Assembly: GCA_002917075.1 (NCBI GenBank)
Contig: NTMA01000016.1
Coordinates: 1-64,000 of the forward strand
Reading direction: 5' to 3'
Source: Hawksworthiomyces lignivorus
Taxonomy: Eukaryota; Ascomycota; Sordariomycetes; Ophiostomatales; Ophiostomataceae
Length of the DNA stretch: 64,000 bases
Positions 1-11,518 of the stretch are shown one piece after another (position 1 is the stretch's first letter; every line of letters starts with the position of its first letter). A program made the translations under genes and the position numbers. The notes under the pieces are model-generated. The model had not been told where the DNA came from. It worked only from the letters and a program-made list of their open reading frames with translations, and ran no database searches.

Positions 1-40
<40 letters not shown>
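1..40. repeat. poly-A run of 40 at window edge
   Basis: The window opens with 40 consecutive A. Nothing is coded here. The stretch from here to 292 is the 3' flank of the CHIP-like gene on the minus strand, and I see no other feature in it. Runs of 20 or more A or T recur elsewhere in the window, so this may be a genuine genomic tract rather than an assembly edge artefact. Confidence 0.8.
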
Positions 41-41
<1 letters not shown>

Positions 42-292
42 ATCCAAGACAAAAAACATATAATGACAAACTGAAATACGTACAAAATTCGTTCTCTGAT
101 CTATTTGCTATCCAATAAACGCCATACGATGCAGAATGCCGTCCTGGGGGTTAAGCATTGTTGACATTTCGTCGTAATCCAAAAGTCAATATGCTGAGCA
201 ACAGTGTCTCCAAAACAGAAGAACGGAGAAGAGGGGAATGTTATTAAGTAGAATGCGAGGCCGTGCTGTTGTATTTCTGATGATTCGATATC

Positions 293-1276
293 TCACCAGT
301 CGACTGCCCAGCCGTTTTCATCAAGAAACTCCTCGCAGGCCATCCTTAAGCCCAAATTTGGACGCAAGTCAGCCGTAGTCAGAGGTTCTCTGGTCAGCGG
401 GTCCGTCAGCTGCCGTCGAAGGTGCTCCAATATGGCTGCTCTTTCATACGACTTTCCAGTTTTGGTCTTGACAACAGGGTTAACTTCAATAGAATCAAAA
501 TCAAGGCTCGGGTAGTAAACAGAAAGAGCTCACCATAACGGGATCGACCATGATGCCAAAAGTAATATCGTCGATGGCCCACTCTGGCACTTTTCTTTTT
601 TTCTCTGAGGCGCTGCGAGATCTTTCGAACGTGTCCCGCAGCTGAGAAAGCTTCTCAGCATATTCGTCCGCGATCTCCTTCTTGTCGGACTCGTTGTCGA
701 CGCCTTGCAAAGCTTCATCACGCTCTCGCTCCAAGAGCGATATGAGTTCTCCCTCGAGCTGAGTGCCTTCGCGCACGCGGCGCTTTTCTTTGTCTTCCCA
801 CCGCTCCTTTTTGCAAGTGAGCATGTGGTTGGTGATGTTTGTGATGGACGTGTCCTGCAGCTGCACGCAGAGCTCATGGGCGCGCTTTCCATGGACGATG
901 GCGGACTCGTAGTCTTTGAGGCTGAGCTCGGCCTGGGACAGGTAGAAGTAGGCCTTCATGTTATCTGGAGACAGATCGAGGCAAGCCTTGCAGTCACTGA
1001 CCACATCCTCCCACATTTCCAGCTTAAGCCGCACAAGGGCACGGTTTGTATACAGCGCGGGATTTTTAGAGTCGGCAATGATCCTTCAACAATGCAGCAG
1101 AGAGTCAGCAAACACGGACTGACGGGGACAGTCCAAAGTCAACTCAAGTCAAGTCAATTCAGACCAAATCAATTCATTACTCACGCTTTCGAGTATAGGC
1201 CTTCTGCAGCTGCATATTCGCCCCGTTGAAAGTGACGATTACCTTCCTCCTTTAACAAGATCGCTTTGCCGGCCAT
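293..1276 (-). CDS. CHIP/STUB1-like E3 ubiquitin ligase (TPR + U-box)
   Basis: Predicted chaperone-linked ubiquitin ligase of about 271 residues, close to the usual CHIP length. Three exons are inferred: 1276-1185, 1083-534 and 466-293. The N-terminal third carries TPR units (KEEGNRHFQRGEYAAA, then NPALYTNRALVRLKL and MKAYFYLSQAEL). A charged coiled-coil-like middle follows, then a C-terminal U-box (ITFGIMVDPVMTKTGKSYER) continuing to DPLTREPL and ending ENGWAVDW. In known CHIP proteins the TPRs bind Hsp70/Hsp90 tails and the U-box recruits E2. The second intron interrupts the U-box; the acceptor CAAG before ACC restores the family consensus exactly. The start is the ATG in MAGKAILLKEEGN. Assignment is by motif recognition. 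Confidence 0.87.
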
Positions 1277-2705
1277 GATGTATCCTTTCTAATCGCAAAT
1301 CGAAGACAAATTTAATAAGAACCAAGCCAGATGGACACCGCGACCCAAAATAGATGGGGGTCTAGAGATCGCGTTAAATGGGACGCTGCAATTTTTATGC
1401 CTTGCTAGCCATAGACACGTGAGGTTCTACAAGTCGCTTGTGCGTGTTAAACAGTAATAGACCGAAGATAAAACACCGAAACACAGCAATGAGCGTTAAG
1501 AGGTCCACCGGCAGATGATGCTTGGGCTGAGCCGGTATGTAAAGTATGACAGACGTCAGATACAAAACAAAAGTTAACAACTGGAAAAGACCAGAAGTGT
1601 AGTGTCAGCCTCGTCTTGAGCCGCAAGCGGAACAAAGACGCTGTTCCTAAAACAGCGTTGGGCGAAATGTGCAAGAAAAGCACAAATATGCCTCAGCAGT
1701 GTATGAGCTGTTGAGTCCAGTGTTGGCGAAAGACGAAAGAAATCAAACGTTGTTATTTGGCGATCTCAGCTTTGGTTCTCCTCCTGGTCAACAGACGTCC
1801 GTCGTTACGTCGTATGGGTCTATCGGGCGGGAAAATGCGAAAGAAAGTAGGAAGCTGGAGGTGGGGGGATGGCACTTGCCCGAAGTGAAACCCCCCGGAC
1901 AATCATTAAAGAAAAGAAAAGTGGTGGTGACGACAGCGGAGCCGATTGCTGCAAGCTGGCAGATTCCGCAGGCAGACAACGGGCCAGAGTGCGCCCTCAT
2001 TCCCGCTAAAATGCTGAAGATTCCACCGCAAAACTACCCAAAATAGTGGACGAAGCCCCTAAAAGGACATCTTCAGCCTCGGGCGGAAGAGGACGCCACT
2101 TCCTAATTTGTCAATTTCGAAACTTCTAGAACGGTTGTTGGTCCTGTTTTGGCTGAAGCAACAGCGACTGTCTGTGCACTGAGTTGCAAGGAGCTACCCC
2201 ACCACCCCTCCCCCAAAAAGGTTGAGACACCCAAATCAACCGCCCTGTTTTCCCCCTAGTAGCTGGTCGAATATCAGAGTATTAGAATATTATAGAGGGG
2301 AAAAATAGGTTTGGGTGTCTCAACCTTTTTGTGTGGAGGGTGCCCACTACTCCATAATGACCTGCCCATCAATGTACTCGTATTATTACTCGTATTACAC
2401 AGGACATATGCGCATGTATGTACGTGTAGGTCTATTACTCGTTAGGGAAAGATGTACGTCGTTCTCGTACTGTCGCATATCTACTTTACCCCATCTCCCC
2501 ATATATGTATGTATGTATGTAATCTCGTTATCACTTCTGCATTGCTCAATCTTAAAATCTTTACCAAGATTCGTTCCTTTCTATTGATATTTCCCCATCA
2601 AGATAAGTTCTGAATTCTCATACATCAAGTTGATTTTAATCGCATACAAAATACAAAAGGGCACATCTTATTATGCCTCCCCAAGCTCAACTACCGACGT
2701 CGAAA
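1277..2705. other. intergenic, contains a fold-back element
   Basis: No gene is supported here. A 125-codon open frame on the plus strand near 1669-2046 opens with GTG, lacks family similarity and is not called. The stretch includes a perfect inverted repeat (2214-2331, listed separately) and a short GTAT/TATG microsatellite around 2500-2520. Confidence 0.6.
2214..2331. repeat. 22-bp perfect inverted repeat, MITE-like fold-back
   Basis: The left arm at 2214-2235 (core AAAAAGGTTGAGACACCC) is the exact reverse complement of the right arm at 2310-2331, with a 74-bp AT-rich loop. Outside the arms the similarity decays but traces continue (GGAG..AC-rich on the left, complementary ..GT..CTCC on the right). 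This geometry suits a small non-autonomous transposable element or its remnant. No target-site duplication was recognised with certainty. Confidence 0.6.
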
Positions 2706-3541
2706 TCAATCATACTCGGCCATCAGTTTGTTGTTTAGTACACCTTCTGGGAACGCCTCCTCGCCGAGCGCCGTCGTGTGCGCCCACGGCTTCAGCCCGT
2801 TCTCCTCGCGGATTGTGGCCGCAAAGCAGCCGCTCCATCCGTTGCGGGGGAACTGCCGCAGGACGTCCAGCTTTGTGTCGGCGTGCACGAGGCCCGGGTT
2901 GCCACCCATGTTGTCGTAGATGGTGGCCAGCTGGATGAGCTGGCCTAGGAATGTGATGGTCCCCGTCTCGCCAAGGTCCTGGTGGCGGATGATGGCCTCG
3001 GCGACGGCCTCGGCCTGATCCTGCGTGGCCGGCGCGGATGCCGGCGCGAGCTGGTGGCCGATGAGGTCTAGTGCGAGCAGGCCGCCGTAGAACTCAAAGG
3101 AGAGCCGCGTGGCACGCAAGTTGTCGTGCGTGGTGCCGATGTCGTGGAGGAGGGCGGTCAGGGCCAAGGTGGAAAGCGAGAACGTCTTGGCCTCTTCGGG
3201 AAACTGCTGTAGGAGGATAGCCGTCGCTAGCGAGAGCGCAGTTAGCAGAGGTGCGGTCGTGCGATACGTGCTGCTGGCTCTATGCGCGCAAAGTTCCCGC
3301 GGATTGTCTTACCAAAGTAATATGCCCGCATGGAGTGGCTGTATGTCTGCGGCGGCAGCTTCTCCTTGGCATAAGCCTGCACCTTGGTCACCAGAGGGTC
3401 GTTAGGGGGAAACGGAATGTCTTTCACCAAGAGCGGCGTAGGCTCGTGGAGATAAGCCTTGCCGCCAAGAAGCACTGATGGATCCCGGGGCACGGCCGTC
3501 CACCCGTTGACAGCAACACTGGATTTTCCAGAAGTAGACAT
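2706..3541 (-). CDS. cyanamide hydratase-like HD-domain hydrolase
   Basis: About 249 residues in two exons (3541-3313 and 3226-2706). The protein matches the fungal cyanamide hydratase / HD hydrolase family along its length: NGWTAVPRD near the N-terminus, YSHSMRAYYF carrying the first metal-binding His, LTALLHDIGTT with the HD pair, AEAIIRHQDLG, TITFLGQLIQLATIYDN and FPRNGWSGCFAATIR. Known members hydrate cyanamide to urea at a metal centre; other relatives have unknown substrates, so the substrate is inferred. Start chosen at MSTSGKSSVAVNG, because the upstream in-frame Met (3571) adds ten residues not seen in the family. The intron has a clear GTAAG donor and CTAAC branch. Confidence 0.85.
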
Positions 3542-4497
3542 GGCGATGATCTGATATTGGATTGAGAACAATTAATCAAATCTCGACAGCCATCTTCAAT
3601 GCGCAATTCGTCCTCTTTATGTATTCGAATCTCACATTCCAATGAATCATGCTGCCTGGCATTTCTTGCTAAGCTGCGATCGTTAGTAATCACACGCAAA
3701 TCCCGAGCTGCGGATGTATACGCTCTCTTGACCACCAAACACAGGCAACGGCCGTAATTACGTGTGCAAGCTGTGTATATTTTGACACAGGGCGTGCGCT
3801 GGACTAATATACTCAATTTGGAAGATTTGTGCGAGCCTCGAGAGATATGCTGACGCCACATAGTAACAGAACTCGCCAGTTTCAAGACCGAACCATATCC
3901 GATGGAATCTCATTATAATGAAGGCTGCTAAGACAAAGGAAAGGCGGATTTTGTTTTACGGTGAATGCTTTTCTTTTCCCTCAACCGTGAGTCACTCGAG
4001 TATTGCGATTCACGCAACATACGTCGTCCAACTATCTCCGCGGCAGACTCGGCATAAGCGCAGGTAAAATATAAGACGGATAGAAAGCTATACAATGCAA
4101 CGTACACGCGTTCGCAGCAACAATGGTATATTCACAATCCGCATCCTCCCATTTTCTCTGCACATTGGCTAGAAGAACCAAGAACTTCGTAGATACAAAC
4201 AACGAAAAGGTGATAATCATGATAGACAAAAAGAAAAATAAATAAATACATGCATGCATTTCCTGCCACCGTCGCTCTCCTGAACGTGATATCCAGGCGC
4301 ATAAAGATATAACGCCGCCAAATGACCCCTTTCCGGCTGGCAAAAAAAAAAAAATTCAATAGAGACAATCCCATGGGGTCATATTTTAAGGCTCCAACTA
4401 CAGTAAGGGAAACAAAAAAAGGGTTAGACAGAAGAAGCGGAAAGGTAAGTCCCTTCGCCTCCTCCTGAAGAGATAGTGTCTCTGCCGGCGTTTGGGC
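3542..4497. other. intergenic, nothing recognised
   Basis: Lies between the start of the cyanamide-hydratase-like gene and the 3' end of ADA2. Short open frames here overlap one another on both strands and show no family motifs. An A12 run lies near 4342. Nothing else is seen. Confidence 0.6.
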
Positions 4498-6248
4498 TTA
4501 GGCCTTACCGACCCAGCCGGCGTTGACGAAAAAGTCAAAGATGCGCCCGCCCTTTTGCGAGTCGAGGCGACAGATCTCCTTGGCCTGCTTCTTGCGCAGG
4601 GCGCCGTTGCCCTTGAGGGCCTCCTTGAGGATCTGCTCCTTGATCATCAGGTACGGCTTGGGCTGCAGCCGCACAATCTGGCACAGCTCCACCTCCTCGG
4701 GTGTCAGCAGCTGCAGGTCGGGCGCGTTGTCCTGCGTGAGCGTCAGCGGCTGCACGCCGGAGATGGGCTGCGTCACGTGTTTCTCCTTGACGCCGTTGGT
4801 GAGGCCGTTGGCGGCGGCGCCGCCGGCAGCCACGACCACGCTACCGCTGTCGGTGGCAGCCGCGCCGTTGGCGGCCGCTGCGCCATTTGCTGCGTGGCCG
4901 CCGTTGGCCATGGTGCCGTTGACAGCGGCACCGGCGGTGCCGTTCTTGGCGTCGACGCCGTTGGGCTCGGCCGTGGCCGCGGTGCCGTTGGGCAGGGGCC
5001 CGTTGAGCGGCAGGTCGGGGGCTAGCAGCAGGGCGGCGCCGCTGGGGGGCTCGGGGGCCTGCTGCTGCTGCTTGGCGTTGCGCTGGGCGGTGGCCAGGCG
5101 CTCGCGGTCCATGGAGCCGAGCGGGATGGCCTTTTGGATGCGGGCAGCCTTCTCGGCCTCGTAGCGGTTGCCGCTCTCGAGGTCGCCGATGCGCAGGCTG
5201 CGCCACTCCTGCAGCTGGCCGATGGCCTGCCGCAGAAAGAGCTCGTGCACGAGCCCGTCGCAAAAGTCCTTGAAGTCGTCGTGGTTCATCATGCGCGCAA
5301 AGGGCTTAGCCTTGTTCAGCAGGTCGCGCTCTTCCTTGGTGCGCTTCTTCTCCAGCTTGTTGTTCTCGCGGTAGTCTAGCAGGTTGTGCTCGAAGATGAC
5401 CTTTTTGCGCTCCACCCGCTGCGTCAGCCGGCAGTTGTAGATCTCCATGACCGTCAGCTTCAAGTCCATCTCCGGCTCCAGCTCGCCCGTCCGCGGGTTG
5501 ATGCCGTCGCCCGGGTCGAACTGCATCAGCTGCACGGCCTCCTCGGCCTCGTTGGCGTACTCCGTCTCAAACTCCAGCCGGCCCGGCATGTAGCCCTGGA
5601 TCTCGTGGCAGGACGGCACGGACGCCGTCGGCTTCGTCTTGGGCTGCAGCGCCGGCTGGTTCTTGGCCGCCTCACGCCGCTCCTCGATGCGCCGCTTCTT
5701 GCGCGCCTGGAACTCCTCTCTAGGGATCTCCTGCGCCAGCTGCGTGTCCTGCGGGCTGCAGCGCTCGGGTAACGGAAACCGCGTCGACTCCACGTACACC
5801 TTGTAGTAGTGGTCGCGCACCTCGTCCTTGCTGCGGTAGCCGCCGATGTGGTCGGCAATGTCGGCCCAGGAGCCGAGTCCGTAGATCTGCGCGCCCTCGA
5901 TGAGCAGCAGCTCTTCGTCGGCGCCCCATTCTTGGTCGAAGATAGGGAACGAGTTCTGCTCGATCACGCGGTACGGGTGCGTCGCCGGCTGGTGCGCGTT
6001 GCTGGATGAGCCGTTTGCGAAGCACAGCACGCACAGGTCGTAGTCATTACAGGCTGCGTGTGCGCATCTAATGCGAACCTGCGCGGCGACAGGACGTTAG
6101 GCGACCAATCAGAAGCCAGATATCGGCGCAAAATTAGCGGGGCCGGATGACTTACCGTCGATGTAATGTCCGCACTGCACACGTCGCAGACGTACTTGAC
6201 ACCGCCCTCGCCGCCCCGGACCGCCGTCTTCTTGCGAATCACACCCAT
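4498..6248 (-). CDS. ADA2: ADA2, SAGA transcriptional adaptor
   Basis: About 557 residues in two exons (6248-6156, 6078-4498). Order: ZZ zinc finger (CDVCSADIT ... [17 protein letters not shown], residues about 20-50); SANT domain ([20 protein letters not shown] ... [12 protein letters not shown], about 70-120); the central ADA2 region with [16 protein letters not shown]; a low-complexity Asn-Gly-Ala-Thr insertion near residues 380-450; and a C-terminal SWIRM domain ending [14 protein letters not shown]2 docks the Gcn5 acetyltransferase to SAGA/ADA and stimulates nucleosome acetylation in the nucleus. The intron interrupts the zinc finger at GTAAGT. The low-complexity insertion is longer than I would expect and is probably disordered. 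Another SAGA subunit, TAF10, lies about 7.5 kb away. Confidence 0.95.
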
Positions 6249-6927
6249 CTCGTCTTCTTCTTCCGAATCAGAGCCTGAGCGAGGGGGTGACGGCGGGGCG
6301 GGAGCAGCACCGCCGGACGTCGACAGCGCGACGGTTGTGGGGAAGGCAAAAGTATGGGGAAAGGGAAAGCAGGGAAAAAGGGTCCCGTGGCGACCGAATC
6401 ATCAATGGCGCATCATTCAGAGATCCATACCATGATCTAGCACCATATGCGACGTGTATTTTGATGGAAACCCGATGGAAATGTGATGATTTTTGATGAA
6501 AAGGGGTCTCGCACAGGCTCTCCTGATGTTGGCTGGTTGCCCTGAAAGTCGTGATTGTGATTACGCGGTAGTTTGTACCTGTAGTGGCGGGATAGTTCCA
6601 TTATGGCCACTGGAAAAAGGGCGCTCTAGTGCCGCTTTATTGGACAGTGTGCACGTGATACTTTTGATAAGATAAAGGCATTCATACATATGTACATACA
6701 TACATATGTGCTGTATGCGCATAATATTAGCTCATATGCTAATTTGTACCCCGCTAACTCCCTGTAGCGGGCGCTATCCCCCCTATACATTAGCACAAAT
6801 AGGGGTTAGAGCACTATTTTGGTACGTTAAATCGCTAAGCTTCCGCTGTCTCCATCATTAAGTGCTAAAACATATCAAAACGAAACGCCGACGCCGACCT
6901 TGTTTGCTGGTATCATATAAAGATTGC
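6249..6927. other. intergenic, small hairpin only
   Basis: Upstream of ADA2 and downstream of MRE11. A short perfect inverted repeat, CCCGCTA (6750-6756) with TAGCGGG (6765-6771), could form a hairpin with an 8-base loop. A CATACATA-type simple repeat precedes it around 6680-6705. No coding signal is seen. Confidence 0.55.
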
Positions 6928-9436
6928 CTATCTGCGACGGGTCCTAGTTGTTGTGGGAGGCGGCTCAAAATCATCGTCATCATCAGATATTTCATCGGCG
7001 CTCAGTTCAAGAGACTGCTGCGTCGCATTGGCTGCCGCTCGTGGCCGCTGCGTCGTCGCTGGCTGCGACAGTTGGAGGGTGGTCTGCCGCAGCCGTCCAG
7101 TCGGCTTTGGCTTAGGAGGTGGAGCCGCAGCGCGTCGTGGACGGGTAGGTGGCGGATCTGGTACGCTGTCCTCCTCCAGCCCATCGTCGTCCACCATAAC
7201 AGCGTCTTCGTCAGAATCAGAGTCCTCAAACGGCCCCTTCTTTCTGCCTCCTGCAGTCCGTTTTGGCGCCGCCGCCGCCCGTTTCGCGGCCGGCGCTGTT
7301 TGCCGAGAAGGACCTGATTTCGTTGCCCGTGATGGTACTGTCGCTGCCCGCTTCGTTGCGGCTTGTTTTGTGACCGGCTGGACGTCGTCAAAATCATCCA
7401 TGGACAAGTCCTCGTCCTGACGGCTTGGACCTGGTCGTGACTGGGCACGGCTGGACGTTTGTTGTATGCTAGGCTGGGTCGTCCCGTTCTCCTGCTCTGT
7501 AGGCTCTGCTGTGATAAGTGCCTCCGGTTGGTCTTCCCAGTGGCCCTCCATGTCCGAGTCCCAGTCTGCTGGCTTGGGCTTGTACGCTCGTCTGTGCCGC
7601 GTCTTGACGAGACCTGCTTGGAATCTGCGTTCCCGCTCGTCCCGGACTTTTGTAATCGCATTGTCGAGATCCTCATCGTCTGCGCCCATAGCAAGAAGAT
7701 CCTTGAGCTGGTTTGCCAACGAACCAGACACAAATGTATCCATGGCATGCTTGTCGTCTTTGTTGACAAACTGGTTGACGGCGTCGCCAAACTCACCCTG
7801 GGGAAGGATTTTGAGCGACTGGGCAGCCAGATATTCTTCGACAAGCTTCTCAACCTTGATCGTGTTGAATTCGTATGCATCTGGATTGTCTCGCGCTTCG
7901 GGCAAGACTGCGTGTTGTTTAGTTTGCCCTTTTTTGTTTTCAAATCGTTAGAATCCTTTGTAAAAAAGAGGCAAGCACAGAAAGAGGCAAACATGCTTAC
8001 CAGACGTTGTCTTCTTCCGGTGAAAGTAAACCACATCATTCACATTGGCAACTTTGCCAGCAAAGCGGTTGGAGAAGCGCTGCGGATTTTCGCAGTCAAA
8101 GTTGCCGCCCTCTGGCGCTGTGTACTCAACCTTGAGCCGAATCAAGGGTAGCGGCGGCTGCTCATCGTCTATGCCGTTCGTATCATGCAGTGCCAAGTAT
8201 TCAGCGTTGGCTTGGTCAATCATCTCCTCCACGACAGCCATCAGCCGCCGCGTGAGCTCCGCTCGGTTGTCTCTTTTCTTGGCAAGGTCTTTGAATTTCT
8301 TCTCGTTTGCTAGCACAATGTCTCGTGTCACAAACGGCCGCACGGTCTTGAGCGGAAATGGCTGCACGCTAAAGTCTTTGCCCGTGATGCTCAAGATGGC
8401 GACCTGCTTTGTGGCAGCCTCTCCCGGCACGAGCGACGTCGCGACGGACGAGCCGGGCTGCATGACGTGGAAGCCGGTCTCCGGGTTCTTCCGCGGATCA
8501 ATGAGGCATTCGTGCTCGTGGCCCCACACGACGAGGTCGAGCCAGTCCGGCAGGAAATTCTCGGGAAGGTAGCTTGTCGCCGTGTGCGCGTGGTGGTTCT
8601 GGTGGACGGCCATGAGGTTGAAGAAGTCGTCGGGCTGCTGGTTGGGGCGGTAAAAGGTCACCTTGTGGTCGCGAAAGGTGCGGAACATGCGCTCGTCTCG
8701 GACGTTGCCGATGCCAAACAGCGCCAGCTTGGTCGCCCCCTTCTGGAGCAGCACCGGCTTGACCTTGATGTTGTCCGCCTCGGGCACGCGACCAAAATAG
8801 TTGACAAAACCAGCCACCTGCAGCAGGTCCAGGGAGCAGTAGTGTCCGTCGCCGCTCGGGTCGTCGTGATTTCCGTGGATGGAAAATACGGGTATGGAGA
8901 TGTTGATGTCTGGGTCTTCGTAGTTGACGTGCCCGACTGCGCCTTCGAAAATCTCCGAGGCGTCGCTGAGGAACTCGAGCTCGCAGGGCTTCATACCCAG
9001 GCAGTTCTGGCGCAGGCTCCGCATCACCTGGTACATGGATTTGCGGGACGGTTTGTTGTCATGAAAGAGGTCGCCGCCGAGAAGAACCATGTCCACCTGC
9101 CGTTGTCAATACATTAGTATGCGGGCCAATAAGACCTTGGGCCAGCAGGAGCTTCGGCCGCAGCTCTCTCCAGCCGGAGAAGCAAGCGGACGAGAGAGGG
9201 TTCTATAACATACATCTTCGGTTCTGGCAAGGTTCATGATCTCGTCAAACGTCTTCCAGCTGTCGTCCTTGCGGATCGGATCTCTCTCTTCGAAGCCTAC
9301 ATGATTGTCTGTTGCGACGAGGATGCGGATCGTGTCCGGCTCTTGAGCAGATGAAGTTAGCGACAGGATGGTCATAGAAAATAAATAGCACGCCTCCTTG
9401 CGAAAGAAGCTTCTCCTTACCAGAGGTCCGCGGCAT
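6928..9436 (-). CDS. MRE11: MRE11 double-strand break repair nuclease
   Basis: About 739 residues in four exons: 9436-9421, 9341-9214, 9096-8001 and 7907-6928. All phosphoesterase motifs are visible: VATDNHVGF (D17, H19), GGDLFHDN (D57), [17 protein letters not shown] and WGHEHEC. A Mre11 DNA-binding domain follows, then the conserved [14 protein letters not shown] segment, where the third intron falls. The C-terminus is basic and acidic by turns ([25 protein letters not shown]), typical of the DNA-binding, RAD50-proximal tail. MRE11 acts with RAD50 and NBS1 in break end resection, telomere maintenance and checkpoint signalling. The first exon is only 16 nt; its MPRTS start joined to [14 protein letters not shown] gives the family N-terminus. 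It is divergent from APC10 with a 331-bp shared promoter. Confidence 0.96.
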
Positions 9437-9767
9437 TTGTGCTATGCAAATTCATGAGACGGGCAGAGAGAGATTTGCCGTACCAAGACAAGCTGCGGAA
9501 AAAGTAGTGAGGAATGCAGCTTGTCGGTGTGGGGGCAGCTGAGGAAGCTTTAAAGTTCAGTAAATGGTCAGTAAATGGGATGCGTGCGGCGCCTGCGCGA
9601 CGCGCTATGGCAGCCTAAAATACATTAAAACGCGAAAGCCAACCGCAGACACGTGCAGCCATCTCAACGGGCAATCCTTCCAGGCGACCCCTCCACAACC
9701 AATACCGTATTCAATGTATTAATACGCATCCGCTTCTTCATATATGCTCTTTAAATAAAAGGTTGCA
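9437..9767. promoter_or_regulatory. bidirectional promoter MRE11 / APC10
   Basis: These 331 bp separate the divergent MRE11 and APC10 start codons and must hold both promoters. No specific regulatory element was identified by eye. The two genes serve DNA repair and mitotic exit, so shared cell-cycle control is possible but is only inferred. Confidence 0.5.
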
Positions 9768-11070
9768 ATGGACCCAGATAACCTTTTTCGAGGTCCGCGA
9801 AGAGCTCTCCGGCGAGGGGAACGACAAGCAGCGAGATACGACCGCCTTGGCTATCCCGCATCGGCCCCCGCTGAAGAAGCTGACGGTCATGAGAGCTTAG
9901 GTTCGTGCTTCTAAGCTCTCTGAAAAAACAGCCTACAGCGTGGTTGACTTTTGAGATCTATAACTAAGTCTTTCAGGGGGCCCAATACCACACGGCCAAT
10001 TTGCAGCAGAAATGGAGGAGGATGACGTCCGCATTCAGGAGGATGCCCGGGGCCAGCATCGGCGCCTGAGGCAAGGTATTTGGAGGCATGGCGCCGACCC
10101 GGCTGGTGAAGCTGAGGAAGACGAGAGCGATGAGCTTGTCGATGAGACAAGCAGTGCCGAGGATACTTCGGGAGATGGTACCGACAGCGGGAGTCTGAGT
10201 CCTGAAGAGTATGGCGATGTCGCTGATGACGATCTGTTGGACGACCGAGACGTAGATGACGAGGAGTTTGAGTTCGGATCGCAGCATGACATTAGGAATG
10301 ACGACCAGCTCATCTCCTTTGACCCTATGCTCCTCGGTCTGAAGGAAATCAACAACCTAGCCCATTTCAGTGTGAGCAGCCACAAGCCTGGCAACGGCGT
10401 GGAAGAGCTCCTGAGTGATGATCTAGACAAATACTGGCAGTGGGTCATGTGTCTTTTGCTTTCCTTGCGTTATCCACTGCGCTTAAGCAGACGATGCACG
10501 GCATATGGCTAACTTGAACAACAAAGATCCGATGGGCCACAACCGCACTTGCTCACCATCCACTTCCTGCGGCGCGTAGAGATTCGCGCCATCCGCTTCT
10601 ATGTTGACTACAGCCAAGATGAGTCATACACGCCTACGTTTGTGATCCTGTCAGCGGGCACTGGACCGCACGACTTGCTCGAATTTGCATCGCTGGGTCT
10701 GGCCAACCCCATCGGCTGGCAGGAAGTTGACCTGAGCAATGCGGGCGGCGGTGACGACGGCCAGTCTCTGTGCTGCTGGATTGTGCAGATCAAAGTCCGC
10801 GAAAACCACCAGAACGGCAAAGACACACACATCCGCGGGATCAAGATCTACGCCATGGACGAGAACGCGCCTCCTGCCGATAGCGCACTCGACGAGCTGG
10901 CGAACATCAAGGCCCGGACGCTGAAGCAAGTCAAGGACGAGACCGGCACCATGGAGAAGGAAGACTACTTGTTTGAACGCATCATTGCGCAGTCTCCAGA
11001 CCGTTTGCCGGGCGCTCCTGAGCGGTCTGGAAGCATTGCGAAATTTATGAGAGATCCAGAAATTCGATAA
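9768..11070 (+). CDS. APC10: APC10/DOC1 subunit of anaphase-promoting complex
   Basis: About 379 residues in three exons (9768-9900, 9977-10439, 10527-11070). A long acidic N-terminal extension (about 170 residues) precedes the DOC domain, recognised by LAHFSVSSHKPGNGVEELL, DKYWQSDGPQPHLLTIHF, VEIRAIRFYVDYSQDESYTP and the closing IKVRENHQNGKDTHIRGIKI. The last two residues are Ile-Arg, the IR tail that in known APC10 docks into the TPR subunit CDC27/APC3. APC10 takes part in D-box recognition and processive ubiquitination of cyclins and securin. The second intron interrupts the DOC core with a GTGGGT donor. Divergent from MRE11. Confidence 0.94.
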
Positions 11071-11518
11071 GATGCGGCTTGGAGTACGGAGTCACGAGCA
11101 AGATACAGCTATAGCGAGCATTTTGTTAATGAAGCGCAGGGAGGCATACGGAAGCCATGGGGAAAAGGAAAAGTTAGTGTGACGGCGTTAGGTATTTGGG
11201 AATTTTTGTTGTGCTTAAGTAAAACTAGGCCGTGCTGTGATTCTAATAGAGCTCTGTATCTTGGTTTAGCCACGTAATAGTGGTTGGCATAATATGCCAT
11301 GTTTTTTTTTTTACAAACGTGGTGAATGCGTGGGCAAGTCAACATGAGATAAAGGACCCAAATGTCGGTTTTAAGGGCGTTGGCCTCGCTCGATGTGGTT
11401 CGGCAGAGGCGGGGTTTACTTTCTCATATCTCGTGGAAATCAGGCCAGCAAGAAGGATTACATAGAACTTCAGTGGCTCATCTCCAGCGGACGTGTCGAA
11501 TTCGTATTCAGAATCATC
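11071..11518. other. intergenic between APC10 and Pof1-like gene
   Basis: This is the 3' flank of APC10 and the promoter/5' UTR of the next gene. The open frame of the downstream gene extends upstream to an ATG at 11393, but that extension reads like a leader. No motif is recognised. Confidence 0.5.

Noticed and set aside
1669..2046. 125-codon frame on the plus strand
   Set aside because: Begins with GTG, has no upstream ATG in frame, no recognised domain and no splice support.
6750..6771. Hairpin CCCGCTA/TAGCGGG as a terminator
   Set aside because: Eukaryotic nuclear genes do not use such terminators, and the stem is short; it is kept only as a descriptive note.
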